Shown here: positions 1 through 12,158 of the stretch, piece after piece
How the letters are laid out: each line of letters opens with the position of its first letter
How positions within the stretch are numbered: the first letter of the stretch is position 1
NCBI GenBank assembly: GCA_950022295.1
Contig: OX465598.1
Location: 303,564,001 to 303,628,000, forward strand
Direction of reading: 5' to 3'
Source: Bromus sterilis
Lineage: Eukaryota > Streptophyta > Magnoliopsida > Poales > Poaceae
DNA length: 64,000 bases
Made by a program: the position numbers and the translations under genes
Notes under the pieces: generated by a model
What the model saw: the letters and a program-made list of their open reading frames with translations, nothing else
The model's database searches: none
Told to the model about the DNA's origin: nothing

Positions 1-3000
1 AATAGGATGATCCCTCACTAAAACCAACATAGTGTCCTTACCCTAGTGAGCACCACCTGGAAAGTTCTACATTATGGAGGCACCACGTGTCACACGTGTG
101 TCAAACATTTTTTCGTTCACATGAGGTGGGTGTAGCAAGCCTGGCATATGTATATGATATGGCCTTGCATGACACAGCAAAAAATCACATAGGGTGTGGT
201 GGCGAGCCTGGCATATGTATATGATATGGCCTCGGGACACAAGAGACCGAAAGGTCGAGCATGAGTCACATGGATGATGTGATTGGCATGATGGCCTACC
301 TTGAACAACATATTGATGGTCGTGACGATCGGGGGAGGTATGGTGTTCAAGGATCGTGTAATCACTTAGAATAAACTATGAGGGATGTTTGTCTGAGTGG
401 GAGTTCCAGAATTGTTTTTGAAATGAACTTAATCTTCATGTCTTAGCAAATATCATTGTAGATAACGTCATACCAATGTTTAGAACTATGGCTCTTTTAG
501 TATGATAGAACTTAAGGTAAATGGGTCTTACTTCATTGATGTGTACCAACACCATTAGAGACATACTCATTAGTAATGACTTGCTAAACATAATACGAAG
601 AACTGCTAGGAGATACACCTGACAACTCCGTAATCAAGGAAGATGATGATGAGTATCGCACTCACCGTCACTTATGAATGACTGTCCAATACACCATAAT
701 TCATTCTATGGAATCTGAATTGTGAATGCATGTTAACCAACACGTATGACGTGCTAGGTAAACTTGAAAGCACTTGGTCACAAATCAGAGTAATGGAATA
801 TGAGTATATGGACGGGGTTTCTTTCAACTATGGTGGAAGGAACAACCTGCTGAGAAAGTCACTTGGAAAATGTATAAGATACATGGAACACCTTGTGTAT
901 AACTTGGACTACTGAATGACTGGCTACTTTGCGATAACTGGGGAGTTGCATCCGCTTCCTCCCAGTTACAAAGACCATGTCTGGACTATGTCATGAAGGA
1001 GAATCGTTCACCTGTCATGAGGTCATGGTTAAAGTTAAGAACTTTAAGAGTAGAACCAATGCAGGAATGGTCATTGACGGAGAAGGTATATTTGATATAC
1101 GAGTTATAAATGTCTTTCCCACGAAACACTAATTGCAGTTGATTAAGTATTCGATGCTTGAACTTACTGCTTGAGAGTGGCTTGGAAGGGATGAGGTGAC
1201 AATGTGTGCTGACGGCAATCAAGATAGTTGATGGTCGACAACACTCTCCCTCTACATCTATCAATTGATTAATATATGAATAAATTTGTGATCGTTTGAA
1301 TGTGAACTTTATTAGTGTGTCTTGCATCTTGCGAAGACAATTATTCATATTAGTGAGAAACAATTCAGTTGTTCTCCTTTTATGAATGATATCTCTTATG
1401 GTCACATTACGATTATGAATGAGTTATTCTTATATTGATGATAGTTGTTTGATCATTTATAAGAAATATTGTAATGCCAAGAAATATCCAGGATTAATAA
1501 TGACACTACAGTTTAAGTCATGAATGGTTTGATGAAGTCTTAAGATACTTGATCTCTTGACACATACAAACCATGCCTTTTAGGTGAGATGACTAAAACC
1601 TCGCATTCTGGTAAATAGAATGTGTACTGATTGTTGAATATCATACATTGTGATGTATCGTATGTTAGCATGTGGTGAATTTCATAATTTCGTGAACTTC
1701 GTATGTGGACTTAGATGAATATTTGTATTCACTAATGAAACATGAGTCTGAAATAATTTGATATGATCAAAAGGGATTTCAGAGTAAAGATGGATATTAA
1801 ATTAACAAGAAAGACAAGTCTCTACAATTTGATCAAAGTGACAAATGTTTTGAGTTAGTCTTGGGCATAAAGACTTGTGTGAAAGTTGTTCCACAAATTG
1901 CAATGTCTTGAAACACTTCAATATGATTGCCGTGCCTAAACATTGTGATCATATTCTATCAAAAAGTGTATGGTCTAAGTTATCTCTTACCAAGTTACGT
2001 TATTATTGTTTAGAGTTATTAATTTAATATGCAAACACTCACTTCAGCATAGGGAACCATCTGAGTTCGTGGAAACCAACACTATATATGTCATGGTGTG
2101 TTGTGGTTTCTAGGAAGCTTGATTTATGTAAGATAAATTATCTTTGTAGTGTATCCTTAGACAACTATGGAAGCATCTTCCACAACTAGAACCAAAAGGA
2201 GCAAAACTTGTATTGCTATGTTTGGTGTTTGTCAAGAATTGTTCTTGATAAATGTGGTAATGGAAGAAAAGTGAAAGTTCAACCAAGGTAATTGACCTTG
2301 CCTCCAAATGTCAGAGTAGTGCAACGGAATATGTTCTGGAAGCAAAGCTCTACAATAAGAGGAGAAACTAATGATAATGATCATGATCTTTTGATGGGAG
2401 CTTTTACTGAGAAAGGTAGGATTCAAGAATATATATTTTCCCCTGGTGCAAAATGATATTCATGATTCACTTGTCATGTTAATGGAACAAGACATTCCTA
2501 CGATATACAAAGAAGCGATGGTGGACCTAAGTACGAGATATGACTATGAGTCATGAAATCCTATGTTGAGTTACATTAAAGATTGCTTGAATCTTATCAA
2601 GTAAGGAGGTTACTTGGTATTCACAATAACTTCAGAGTTATGAGGAATAAATGTGAACATCAAAGGGACGTCAAGATTGGTTTGTCACAAAGATTGTTTC
2701 TGACAAATTCAATGGGTTGACTACAATGTGTAGCAATGCTTGAGTCAAAGGGATATTCACTACGATTGATCCAGGATTGTTATCAATACCATGACTTCCT
2801 CAAATCCTGTATTTGAAGAAGTGTTGTAATTTGTACAACAAGAAGGTTTTGGAAAAACATATGGATACTAGTGTCTCGTAAACTGAATTCTCATTTTGAT
2901 GGATGATCAAAGGATTTTGGACTTAACCAAAATATCGAGGAAACATGCGTTTGCATGAAACTGAGTGGGAGCTGAATAGTTTCCTGAAACTTAAATATGT

Positions 3001-3740
3001 AGATGACATATTTTGAGTGGGATCTATGGGAGTATTATCCTAGACTTATATGTAAATGACATATTTGAGTAGGAGCCATGTGGTTAGTATCCTGAACTTA
3101 ATATGTGTCTGGCATATCTAAGTGGGAGCCATGTGGATGTTATCCTTGTCTTATATGTGGCCGACATATTTGAGTGGGAGCAATATGAGTGTTATCCTAT
3201 AACTTAATATGTGCATGACATATTTGAGTGGGAGCATGATAACATTCTCATATATGGATAACATATTATGAATGGTGCAGTTGGTGTTAATGATTATTTT
3301 AATCTTTCATAAATGAAGATGAATAAGTATTAAGCATTGAAGATCTATTAAGATAGATATGTGTTTAATAACACTGAGTCGTAATACTTTCCTGGATAAG
3401 ATTCTGAAGGAGTTCAGAATGGGACAACTCAAGAAGTGGTCCTTACTTGTATATCCAAAAGAAGTGTTGAGTTAATCTCAGTACAAGAACAATGGTTAAT
3501 GGTTAATGAAAGAAATGGATGTGTTGGATCCTCTATGCCTTTGTCATAGGTTCTTTCACATAAAACCAGAGTTATGTACTCGACGTAATGTGACCCAAGT
3601 TCTTAGTAGTAAAAACATGTTGTGATATGATTTATGAGTAAATCATTGAACAAAGAGTTAAGTTTATCCTTCAGTGTCTGAAGAGAACTGAGGATACATC
3701 TCAAATTTGTAAAGTATAGTGGACTTGACCATAAATGTTA
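1..3740 (+). other. Decayed interior of the Copia element, no intact gene
   Basis: This 3.7-kb stretch has stops in every frame. The longest open frames (for example 986-1405 on the minus strand) have no recognisable domain and are treated as chance. A weak trace of a Copia polyprotein can be read near 2490-2515 (a TYKEAM-like string, as found just before Copia reverse transcriptases). Another is near 2996-3012, where DNA that would encode YVDD occurs next to a stop. Apart from these and the tandem array at 2962-3275, I see nothing functional. Confidence 0.6.
2962..3275 (+). repeat. Tandem array of about 52-bp units inside the Copia remnant
   Basis: Six diverged units start near 2962, 3014, 3066, 3118, 3171 and 3224, each opening with a TGAGTGGGAG-like string. 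The middle of each unit carries TATGTAGATGACATATT or a decayed form of it. The first unit still spells the DNA for a YVDD reverse transcriptase box, followed by a stop. The regular 52-53 bp spacing shows local duplication rather than chance similarity. Confidence 0.85.
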
Positions 3741-3745
3741 TGCTG
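3741..3745. repeat. Left target-site duplication (TGCTG) of the Tekay-like element
   Basis: TGCTG directly precedes the LTR start and is repeated exactly at 15003-15007 after the other LTR. This proves that the element between them inserted as one unit. Confidence 0.95.
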
Positions 3746-6610
3746 TGTAACATCCCAAATTTTTTTTTTGGATGAGTTACTAGAGAGCATATGCATATCA
3801 TTTTTTTTTGTGCATTTTGGATCTTATTTGAGAGTTTTTTTTTTGAATTTATTGAATAAAGTTTTTCTTTAGTATTTTATTTTGTATAAATAACTTATTG
3901 AAAATATTATTTATGTTTTTCTACGATTTTAAAAATTTATTTCGTATTTTTCCGACTTGTATTTTATTGTATAAAACTCTTTGAAGTTTAAAGAAAAGTA
4001 CGTATATATTTATATAAACGTACTTACGTTTTACGTATTTTTATTATTTTTTAAAAAATAAGATTTTATTTTTTCGGGGCTATTTTTATTATATTAAAAA
4101 TACCTCTATACTTTTTTTTTAAAATTCGCAAAAAAAAAAAAAACTGAACGGGCCGGCCGGCCGGCCGAGCTAGCCAGCCGGGCCAGCCAGGCCACCAGCG
4201 GCCGAACCAGGCCGAGCGGCCGAGCGGCAAGCGGCCGAAGCCAGCCAGGCACGTGCGTGCCTGTGCTGGTTCCTTCTCCAACGCGAACGCAGAGTCAGCA
4301 ACGGACTCTGTACGCAGACGCCGGCGACCGTCTCCGCTTGGGACTCCACTCCGATTGCCCCCTGCCCACGAAATATTGTCCCTTAAATACCCCATGACCC
4401 CCTCCACCGATTCCCACAAAAATTTCGCAGCAAACCGTTCCAAATCGAGCTAATTTCGGGGTAGATCTAGGTCCAACGGAGCTCTATTGTTGGACGAATT
4501 TCGTCACCGGTGAGCCTCCCCTTGACCCCAAATTCTGCAGACCGACTCTTCTCTTCGTCGTGCTTCTAATTGACATCTTTTTCCCTCTTCTTTTCTTGCG
4601 CAAGATTGATCCCCAAATTGTACGCGTACCGCGAGAGTTCATCGGAGCGCGCTCGGTTCACCGCGTTGCCACGCTCGTACGAACGACGTTGGAGATCATC
4701 ACCACCACCGTTGTGATCTTCTAATCAAGCCCTACATCTTAGACGTCCTCGTTGACGCCGAAGATCGCCGGAGTTGTCGTCTTCGTCGCGTCTAATCTAC
4801 ACGTCGCGGTTAGTAAAAACGCCGTAACTTTTTATCCGTTGCTCCGTTTTAGATGAAACAAGCGGCCAAATCGTTGGTTTGAAACCCTCTAAATATTGTG
4901 TACTGTAGATCCAAGTTTTGAGAAAATTATTTTTCCGTTCGATCAAAAACATTTCCTAGATCCTATGCAAAACTGTTCTTGTAATATCTTTTTACTCGTA
5001 GATCCGTTTTGCGTGATTCCAAAGCCCACGGTTTTCTTTCGAAGCCCTCTTTTCAGTTCAACCATAAAGTTTGTTTTGGTATTTTCGAAAATATTCAGAT
5101 CTGATCAGATTTTATTTTCAACTTTAGTTGACCGTAACTTTTGTTTTACAATTCGGATTTGATTAATTCTTTTTGCAGACTAAAACCCTAGCTAAACCCT
5201 ATATTTTAGACACTTTGCAACCCACTTTTAAAAATCAATCTTGATCTGTTTTGCAAAATCTTTTATTCGGATTTTATTTTGGAGTTCTTGAACATTGTTT
5301 TGCTTTTGGTTGTGTATTGATTGTGTGTACTTTGTTTGCTCACGATAGATTGTTCGGAGTGCGAAGCAGAGTACCACCAATCTTTAGAGTTCTGCAATCA
5401 ACAGCAAGGCAAGTCATATCTTTGATCATATTCCCTATTACCCATGTTTTCAATGCATTAGTTCTTCTTCTTTAGATTGCATGATAGGTTATGCTATGCT
5501 ATTACACCCAGTAGTTCATTGAGGTAGGTCTGATCCTTACATCATTGTCACCATCGTATATTAAGATATTGCTATGCTAAGTAGACGTGGATTGGGAAGT
5601 GAATCATTATGAGGTATGAGTGATAATGTAGTAAGTAGGACCAAGATAAAAGTTAATGAACTACCTGGGTGGGATGGTTGCGAGCATCCTGGGGTGGCCA
5701 GTGATGACTGCGGAAAGCCACCCAGGCTCAAAGGGACTGTTGGTATTGACATACCTAGAAGCTTACGTGTGCAGCCACAAGCTACTATGGGCTCTGGCTT
5801 GGTTGATCAGTTGTAGGGACTCTTACTAGGTAGCGCTACGAAAGTACATGTGAATAGGTGGGATGGGTGCTACCGGAGTAAGGGAAACTCTTCTGAAAGA
5901 CCATGTCTCGTTCTTCCAGTTGTCATACATCGTGCAGTGTGACGAACTACAAAGGAGGCGATCGAGTCTTGTGGGGAAAAGTGCACAAACCTCTGCAGAG
6001 TGTAAAACTAATCGATTAGCCGTGTCCCCGGTTATGGACAATTTGAGCAACTAGTTGTGGAAATATTGATTTGTCTCATCATCTTTAATTAATTTATTGG
6101 GTTAATCACTTTGGGATAGATTGAGTGGGGTTTCCCATCTCAATCGTATGCTATTGTAGAACTTAGCTATTATTATTCTATAGGGAAAATTAGCTTTTTG
6201 AAAAAATAAATGTAGAAGCTCCACCAGCCAAATTGCATGTATTACAGGGATTTTACTTCTTTCTGTGATATGGCTTGCCGTACGATCAAGGTACTGACCC
6301 CTTTTGGGGCTGTAACTTATTCATGTTGCAGATTGTTCTGACGAGGAGTAAGGTGCGAATAGGTCGCTGTCTTATACTCAACTTTTGCCGTGGAGTCGGA
6401 TGGACTCGCTACTACTACTATTATAGCTTCCGCAAGTATTTGATTAGATAGCCTTAAGCCATGTTATTATTGTAATATTTACTTCATTCGATGTAATAAA
6501 GACATGTTTTACTTCTGTTATTTCATCGAGTACTGTGTGTGCTAGCAAACTGATCCAGGGACTAGCACATTAAGCACAGATACTTGGTCCCTTCGGATCT
6601 GGTCGCTACA
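3746..6610 (+). repeat. 5' LTR of the Tekay-like element
   Basis: The LTR is 2865 bp and runs from TGTAACATCCC to GGTCGCTACA. It contains a T-rich first part and a GC-rich block with a short CCGG tandem run at 4150-4166. After that come splice-like and leader-like sequence and an AT-rich 3' part. Short ORFs inside it (for example 4066-4443 minus and 4253-4453 plus) recur in the other LTR and are not genes. Confidence 0.95.
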
Positions 6611-6613
6611 AGA

Positions 6614-6625
6614 TGGTATCAGAGC
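6614..6625 (+). other. Primer binding site, initiator tRNA-Met type
   Basis: TGGTATCAGAGC lies three bases after the 5' LTR. It is the standard complement of the 3' end of plant initiator tRNA-Met and marks the start of minus-strand DNA synthesis. Confidence 0.95.
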
Positions 6626-6764
6626 ACATGTTGACTGTGGGACGTGACCTTAGGAATGGAAAAGCCATAGGATGAAAACCTTATTTTAAAAACTCTCTAC
6701 AGTTCTAATGATTCTCATACTCTTTCCTATTCACTTCTAATCTCTTCTCTCCTTACAAATATAG

Positions 6765-7457
6765 ATGCCGATCACCAAGTTCGCTCAGCCTGATGAGACC
6801 ACGCCTTTTGGACAAAGCCTGATGGAGATCGTGAAGTTTTTGAAGATCGCCTTGCCTAGTTTCACCGGGACACTCATGACTACAGGACCAGGAGCAAAGA
6901 GCTGGAAGGTCCAAGTTCACATTCCAGGACGCACCTTTGGAAGGAAAATCAAGCCAATTAACTTCTCGGTGAAAGCACCAAACTGGAGCGTGGGAAGAAG
7001 TCGTGCCGCATTGATGACCTTAGGACGCATTCGACAGGAGTACCACGCAGATCTTCAAGGAACCCGCTTCGAGATGTATGGACGCCAAGATCATACTGGA
7101 GAATTAGTACGCACTGTTGAGGATACATCAATGGCATCCCACATTCAAGACTTGGGGGAATATGTTCAACGTGTGGAGGAAGAAATGCTTCATTTCATGG
7201 ACGTTATTGAGGGTTTGGAGGAGGAAGCTAAGAGAGTTCGTGAAGTGTATGAGGAGCAAATCGACACACTACAAGAAAGGAATGAAGAGTTGAAGCTCAT
7301 GCTGGAGGAAGCAGAAGAACAACTTGAGCAAGGAGAAAACATTCAGGAGGATCACTCCGATGGATGCCTCGTCAGCCAAGATGAGGATTACCAGTCAGAG
7401 GAAGAGGAAAACGGAAATGATGTCCTGATGATCGACTCTTCTTCCGACTCAAACTAG
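6765..7457 (+). CDS. Extra ORF upstream of gag in the Tekay-like element, function unknown
   Basis: The ORF encodes 230 intact residues and starts 140 bp after the primer site. It is separate from gag, which starts 239 bp after its stop. I do not recognise the family with certainty. Residues about 25-115 look like a compact globular domain. They contain spaced aromatic and basic residues (SWKVQVHIPGR, FGRKIKP, NWSVGRSRAALMTLGRIRQEY) and end in MYGRQDHTGELVR. Residues about 128-195 are rich in E, L, V and R with heptad spacing and probably form a coiled coil. Residues about 196-230 are strongly acidic and end in a serine/aspartate tail. The order of strands and helix suggested by the first domain is loosely like a double-stranded RNA-binding fold, which is only a guess. 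The frame is fully open although pol next to it carries a stop. It could be an accessory protein or a captured host domain. Confidence 0.75.
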   Translation: MPITKFAQPDETTPFGQSLMEIVKFLKIALPSFTGTLMTTGPGAKSWKVQVHIPGRTFGRKIKPINFSVKAPNWSVGRSRAALMTLGRIRQEYHADLQGTRFEMYGRQDHTGELVRTVEDTSMASHIQDLGEYVQRVEEEMLHFMDVIEGLEEEAKRVREVYEEQIDTLQERNEELKLMLEEAEEQLEQGENIQEDHSDGCLVSQDEDYQSEEEENGNDVLMIDSSSDSN

Positions 7458-7696
7458 TCATAGACCACCATTATAGATTTTTTTTTCTTTTAGTTAAACG
7501 TTTAGAGTTTCGATCTGAGAGTTTTATTAGAGTTACCATGTCGACTCTTGTGACATGGCCTATCTTAGTTAATTGTGTGAATCTTGATTTGAATGAGTGA
7601 TTGATTGAAATTTCTAGCTATCATGTTGCATATGGGTAGTGTTATCCCCCTTAGGCCTATTTTCTCTCTATAACCTCATCTATTCTAACCCGACAG

Positions 7697-10600
7697 ATGC
7701 CGCCAAGACGTGCCCCTTCTGCTAGTGGATCAGGGAATGGAATTCCACCCGGCTTAGAGCAGTTGCTTCAGACCCAGAATCAGATGATGCAGCTTTTGAT
7801 GCAGAACATGAACAACAACAACAACAACAATGCCCCACCACCGCCACCACCTTTGGGAGACAGCCTCACCCGTTTCCTAAGGTTGAACCCACCTTTGTTC
7901 TCTAGCAGCCCAGAGCCGATTGTTGCAGATGACTGGCTCCGCAATATGGGAAGGAAGCTAGCAACCGCTGGATGCACTGATGAGGAGAAAGTGAGATTTG
8001 CCTCGCACCAGCTAGATGGACCTGCAGCCGCATGGTGGGATAATTACACCACCACATACCCCATGGCGAATGTGACTTGGGACCAGTTCCAGCAGGCGTT
8101 CCGCACTGCTCATGTTTCAGATGGAGCTATGAGTCTCAAGAAGAGGGAGTTTTGCAACTTACGCCAGGGAGGCCGTTCAGTGGCAGAGTATGTGGAGGAA
8201 TTCAACAAGCTGTCCCGTTATGCTCCAGGAGATGTGGCCACAGATGCTGCCAAGCAGGAGAAATTTCTGGAGGGACTAAATGATGAGCTTGGAGTTCAGT
8301 TGACGGTGGCAACCTTTGCTAACTACCAGGAGATGGTGGATAAGGCTATCATTCTTGAAGGCAAGCATCAGATAATGGAGAATCGCAAGAGGAAGTACGG
8401 ACAGGGCAAGTATCAATCTGGCACTCAACAGAAGCCCCGTTCCACACCATTCTCAGGATATGGTGGAACAGGATCCAATAAATTTGGAGGGCACAACCAT
8501 CATAATCATGGAGGTCATTCTCAGCATGGAGGCAATGGACATAACCATGGAAACCAGAGGAATGGCAATGGAGGAAATGGGAATCCACAGCGGTCCAACC
8601 CATCTACGCCCATGAAGAAGGACCTAAGTCACATCACCTGCTTCAAATGCAACAACAAAGGGCATTACTCCAATGAATGTCCTGAGCTGAAGAATGGCAA
8701 TGGGAGTTCTGGAAATAAGAAGCCTAACCCTTTTACTAAGGGACAAGTGAACCATGTCAACGTGGAGGAAGCCTATGAACAACCCGATGCAGTGTTTGGT
8801 AAGTTTTTGCTAAACTCTCGACCAGTACTAGTTCTTTTTGACACCGGTGCATCACATTCATTCATATCAAGGGTAGTTGTGGATAAGTATGGATTTTCTA
8901 CCAAGACCCTTAGTGTGCCAATTTTAGTAAGTTCCCCGGGAGCCGAGATGATGGCAGGTTTAGGTTGTCCCCAGTTGAGCCTCGCCATTGGCAATCATGA
9001 TTTCCCCACAGACCTGATAATTTTGAAGTCCCAAGGTTTGGATGTAATCCTAGGTATGGATTGGATGTCGAAGTATAAAGGCAACATTGACTGTGAGGGA
9101 AGATCAATCTCTCTCACCACACCCGAGGGGAAGAGGATCAAGTATGTGACCAAGCACAAGTTTAGAAGGACCCAGGCATATTCTCTTAAGGGGGTTAGCC
9201 TGGAGGAAGTGCCGATAGTCAAGGAGTACCCTGACGTATTCCCGGAGGAATTGCCCGGAATGCCACCGGACCGGGATATCGAGTTTTTGATCGAGTTATT
9301 GCCAGGCACCGGACCTATATCCAAAAGGCCGTATAGAATGCCCGCAAATGACTTAGAGGAAATTAAGAAGCAAATTAAAGAGTTATTGGAGAAAGGGTAT
9401 ATTCGCCCGAGTTCATCACCTTGGGGAGCCCCAGTGCTTTTAGTGGAGAAGAAGGATGGATCTCTAAGGATGGTCGTGGATTATCGCTCGTTGAACGAGG
9501 TGACTATCAAGAACAAGTATCCACTACCGATGATCAATGATTTGTTTGACCAGTTGGAAGGAGCTAGTGTGTTTTCCAAGATCGATCTCCGATCGGGATA
9601 TCACCAGTTGAAGATCCGTGAGAAGGATATACCCAAGACCGCCTTCACCACGAGATATGGACTCCATGAGTACACAGTCATGTCTGTCGGTCTAACCAAT
9701 GCCCCTGCATACTTTATGAACATGATGAACAAGGTCTTCATGGAGTTTTTGGACAAATTTGTTGTGGTTTTCATTGATGATATTTTGATTTATTCCAAGA
9801 ATGAAGAGGAGCATGAAGAACACCTACGCTTAGTCTTGGAGAAACTTAGGGAACATCAACTTTATGCCAAGTTTAGTAAGTGTGAGTTTTGGTTGAAGGA
9901 AGTGGGATTTCTTGGACATGTTGTGTCAGGCGAAGGAATCGCAGTGGGCCCATCCAAGGTTGAAGCAGTCACAGAATGGCAGGCGCCCACATCCGTTGGT
10001 GAAATCCGTAGTTTTCTTGGACTTGCGGGTTATTACAGGAGATTTATCGAGAGTTTTTCCAAGATTGCCAAACCTATGACAGAATTGTTGAAGAAGGACA
10101 CCAAGTTCGTCTAGACGGAGGAATGTGAAGCCAGTTTTCAGGAATTGAAGAAGCGTTTGGTTACAGCCCCAGTGCTGATTTTTCCCGATGTGCGCAAGGA
10201 TTTTCAAGTGTATTGTGATGCCTCGCGGCAAGGACTCGGAGGCGTTCTCATGCAGGATGGAAAGGTTGTGTGTTACACCTCGCGTCAACTTCGACCTCAT
10301 GAGTTGAACTATGCCACACATGATTTGGAATTAGCAGCCGTAGTACACGCACTCAAGACTTGGAGGCATTTTCTTATTGGGAACAAGTGTGACGTATACA
10401 CGGATCATAAGAGTTTAAAGTATATTTTTACGCAAAAGGAGTTGAACCTCAGGCAGAGGAGGTGGCTGGAGCTTATCAAGGATTATGATATGAGATTGCA
10501 TTACCACCCAGGAAAGGCCAATGTAGTGGCAGATGCCCTGAGTCGGAAAAGTTATGTCAATACCCTTATAGCAGGAGGTTTACCTCAGGAGTTGTGTGAC

Positions 10601-12145
10601 GATCTCAGAGATCTTCGTATGGAGATTGTTCCACGAGGATATGTCGCCACACTAGAAATTCAGTCCACGTTATTGGGAAAGATCCGAGAAGCTCAGAAGT
10701 TGGACAAGGGTATTGCAGATATCAAGGAGAGAATGGAGAAAGGAAAAGCAGAAGGATTTCATGAAGATGAGTACGGAACATTATGGTTTGAGAAGCGTAT
10801 TTACGTGCCCAATGACCCGGAGATCAGGAAGTTGATTCTCCAAGAAGCTCATGATTCTCCTTACTCAATACACCCGGGAAACACCAAGATGTATTTGGAC
10901 TTGAAGGGAAGTTTTTGGTGGACAGGGTTGAAAAAGGATATTGCTGAGTATGTGGCTATATGTGATGTATGTCAGAGAGTGAAGGCGGAGCATCAGAAAC
11001 CGGCCGGATTACTTCAACCTTTGCCGATACCTGATTGGAAATGGGACAAACTTGGTATGGATTTTATCACGGGATTACCCAGGACACGGTCAGGCTATGA
11101 CTCTATTTGGGTAGTGGTTGACCGTTTGACCAAAGTGGCTCACTTCATCCCGGTGAAAACCACCTATACTAGTGCTAAGTTGGCTAAGATATACATGACC
11201 AGGATCGTATGTCTGCATGGAGTTCCGAAGAAGATTGTATCAGATAGAGGCACGCAGTTTACCTCAAAGTTTTGGCATCAGTTACATGAAACCTTGGGAA
11301 CTAGGCTGGAGTTTAGCACAGCCTTTCATCCACAGACAGATGGTCAGACTGAGAGAGTGAATCAAATTCTGGAGGACATGTTGAGAGCTTGTGCATTGGA
11401 TTATGGATCCAGTTGGGATGATAATTTGCCTTATGCGGAGTTCTCGTACAACAACAGTTATCAAGCCAGTTTAAAGATGGCCCCGTTTGAAGCGTTGTAT
11501 GGAAGAAGGTGTAGAACACCGTTAATGTGGGATGAAGTTGGAGACCGCAAGCTATTCGGACCAGATTTGATCAAGGATTCAGAAGAGAAGGTCAAGTTAA
11601 TCCGTGATAGGCTGAAGATAGCTCAGTCAAGACAGAAAAGTTATGCCGATGCTAAACGAAAGGAAGTAACGTATGAAGTGGGAGATAGAGCATACCTTCG
11701 AGTGTCTCCGCTTCGTGGCATTAAGAGATTTGGAGTTAAAGGAAAGTTAGCACCACGATTTGTGGGGCCATATAAAGTCTTGGAACGCAAAGGAGAGGTT
11801 GCTTACAAGTTAGAATTGCCCGAAGGTTTGTCTGGAGTTCACGATGTGTTTCATGTGTCCCAGTTGAAGAAGTGTTATGCAGAGATGGCAAATATTCCGC
11901 TGAGAGACACCGTGCCATTGGAGGCAATTCAGCTGGAGGGTGATTTGACACATGAGGAGAAGCCTGTGAAGATTCTCGATACGGCAGACAGAGTCACTCG
12001 TACCAAGGTTATTAAATTTTGCAAAGTTCAGTGGAGTCACCACACCGAGGAAGAAGCTACTTGGGAGCGAGAAGAGGATCTCAAGCAGGATCACCCACAC
12101 CTTTTTGCTGACCAACCCGAATCTCGAGGGCGAGATTCACCTTAA
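7697..12145 (+). pseudogene. gag-pol polyprotein of the Tekay-like chromovirus, one premature stop
   Basis: The frame has 1482 codons from ATG 7697 to the TAA at 12143-12145, with one TAG at 10112-10114 (codon 806). Domains in order are a Gag capsid region (about residues 80-220), a His/Gly/Asn-rich linker (about 250-305), and a CCHC zinc knuckle (315-328, CX2CX4HX4C). An aspartic protease follows (active Asp at 382 in FDTGASHSF), then reverse transcriptase with the catalytic FIDD at 692-695. After the TAG come RNase H (VYCDAS onward), an HHCC integrase zinc region, and the integrase core. The core has Asp at 11060-11062, Asp at 11243-11245 and Glu at 11351-11353, giving exact D-D(35)E spacing. 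A GPY-type segment and a chromodomain (about 11950-12110) end the protein. The stop replaces a Trp codon expected between RT and RNase H, so the product would lack RNase H and integrase. Everything else looks intact. Confidence 0.93.
12119..12138 (+). repeat. Short inverted repeat at the end of pol
   Basis: GAATCTC and GAGATTC form inverted arms just before the pol stop and polypurine tract. A diverged version (GGATCTC...GAGATCC) stands at the same place in elements C and D, which otherwise have no coding region. Confidence 0.6.
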
Positions 12146-12155
12146 GGGGGGTAGG
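12144..12155 (+). other. Polypurine tract of the Tekay-like element
   Basis: AAGGGGGGTAGG sits just upstream of the 3' LTR and overlaps the pol stop codon. It is the expected primer for plus-strand synthesis. Confidence 0.9.
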
Positions 12156-12158
12156 TTT

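Noticed and set aside
986..1405. 139-codon minus-strand ORF in the Copia remnant
   Set aside because: It is antisense to the element, lacks any domain and is flanked by stop-rich DNA, so chance is the best explanation.
2962..3275. CRISPR-like array
   Set aside because: The 52-bp periodicity comes from head-to-tail duplication with no repeat/spacer pattern, in a plant retrotransposon.
4066..4453. ORFs in the Tekay-like LTRs (also 12531-12855)
   Set aside because: They are products of the CCGG-rich stretch, differ in frame and length between the two LTRs, and resemble no protein.
10112..10114. Programmed stop-codon readthrough in pol
   Set aside because: The TAG falls between RT and RNase H at a conserved Trp position, not at the gag-pol border where readthrough signals occur. 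Plain mutation is simpler.
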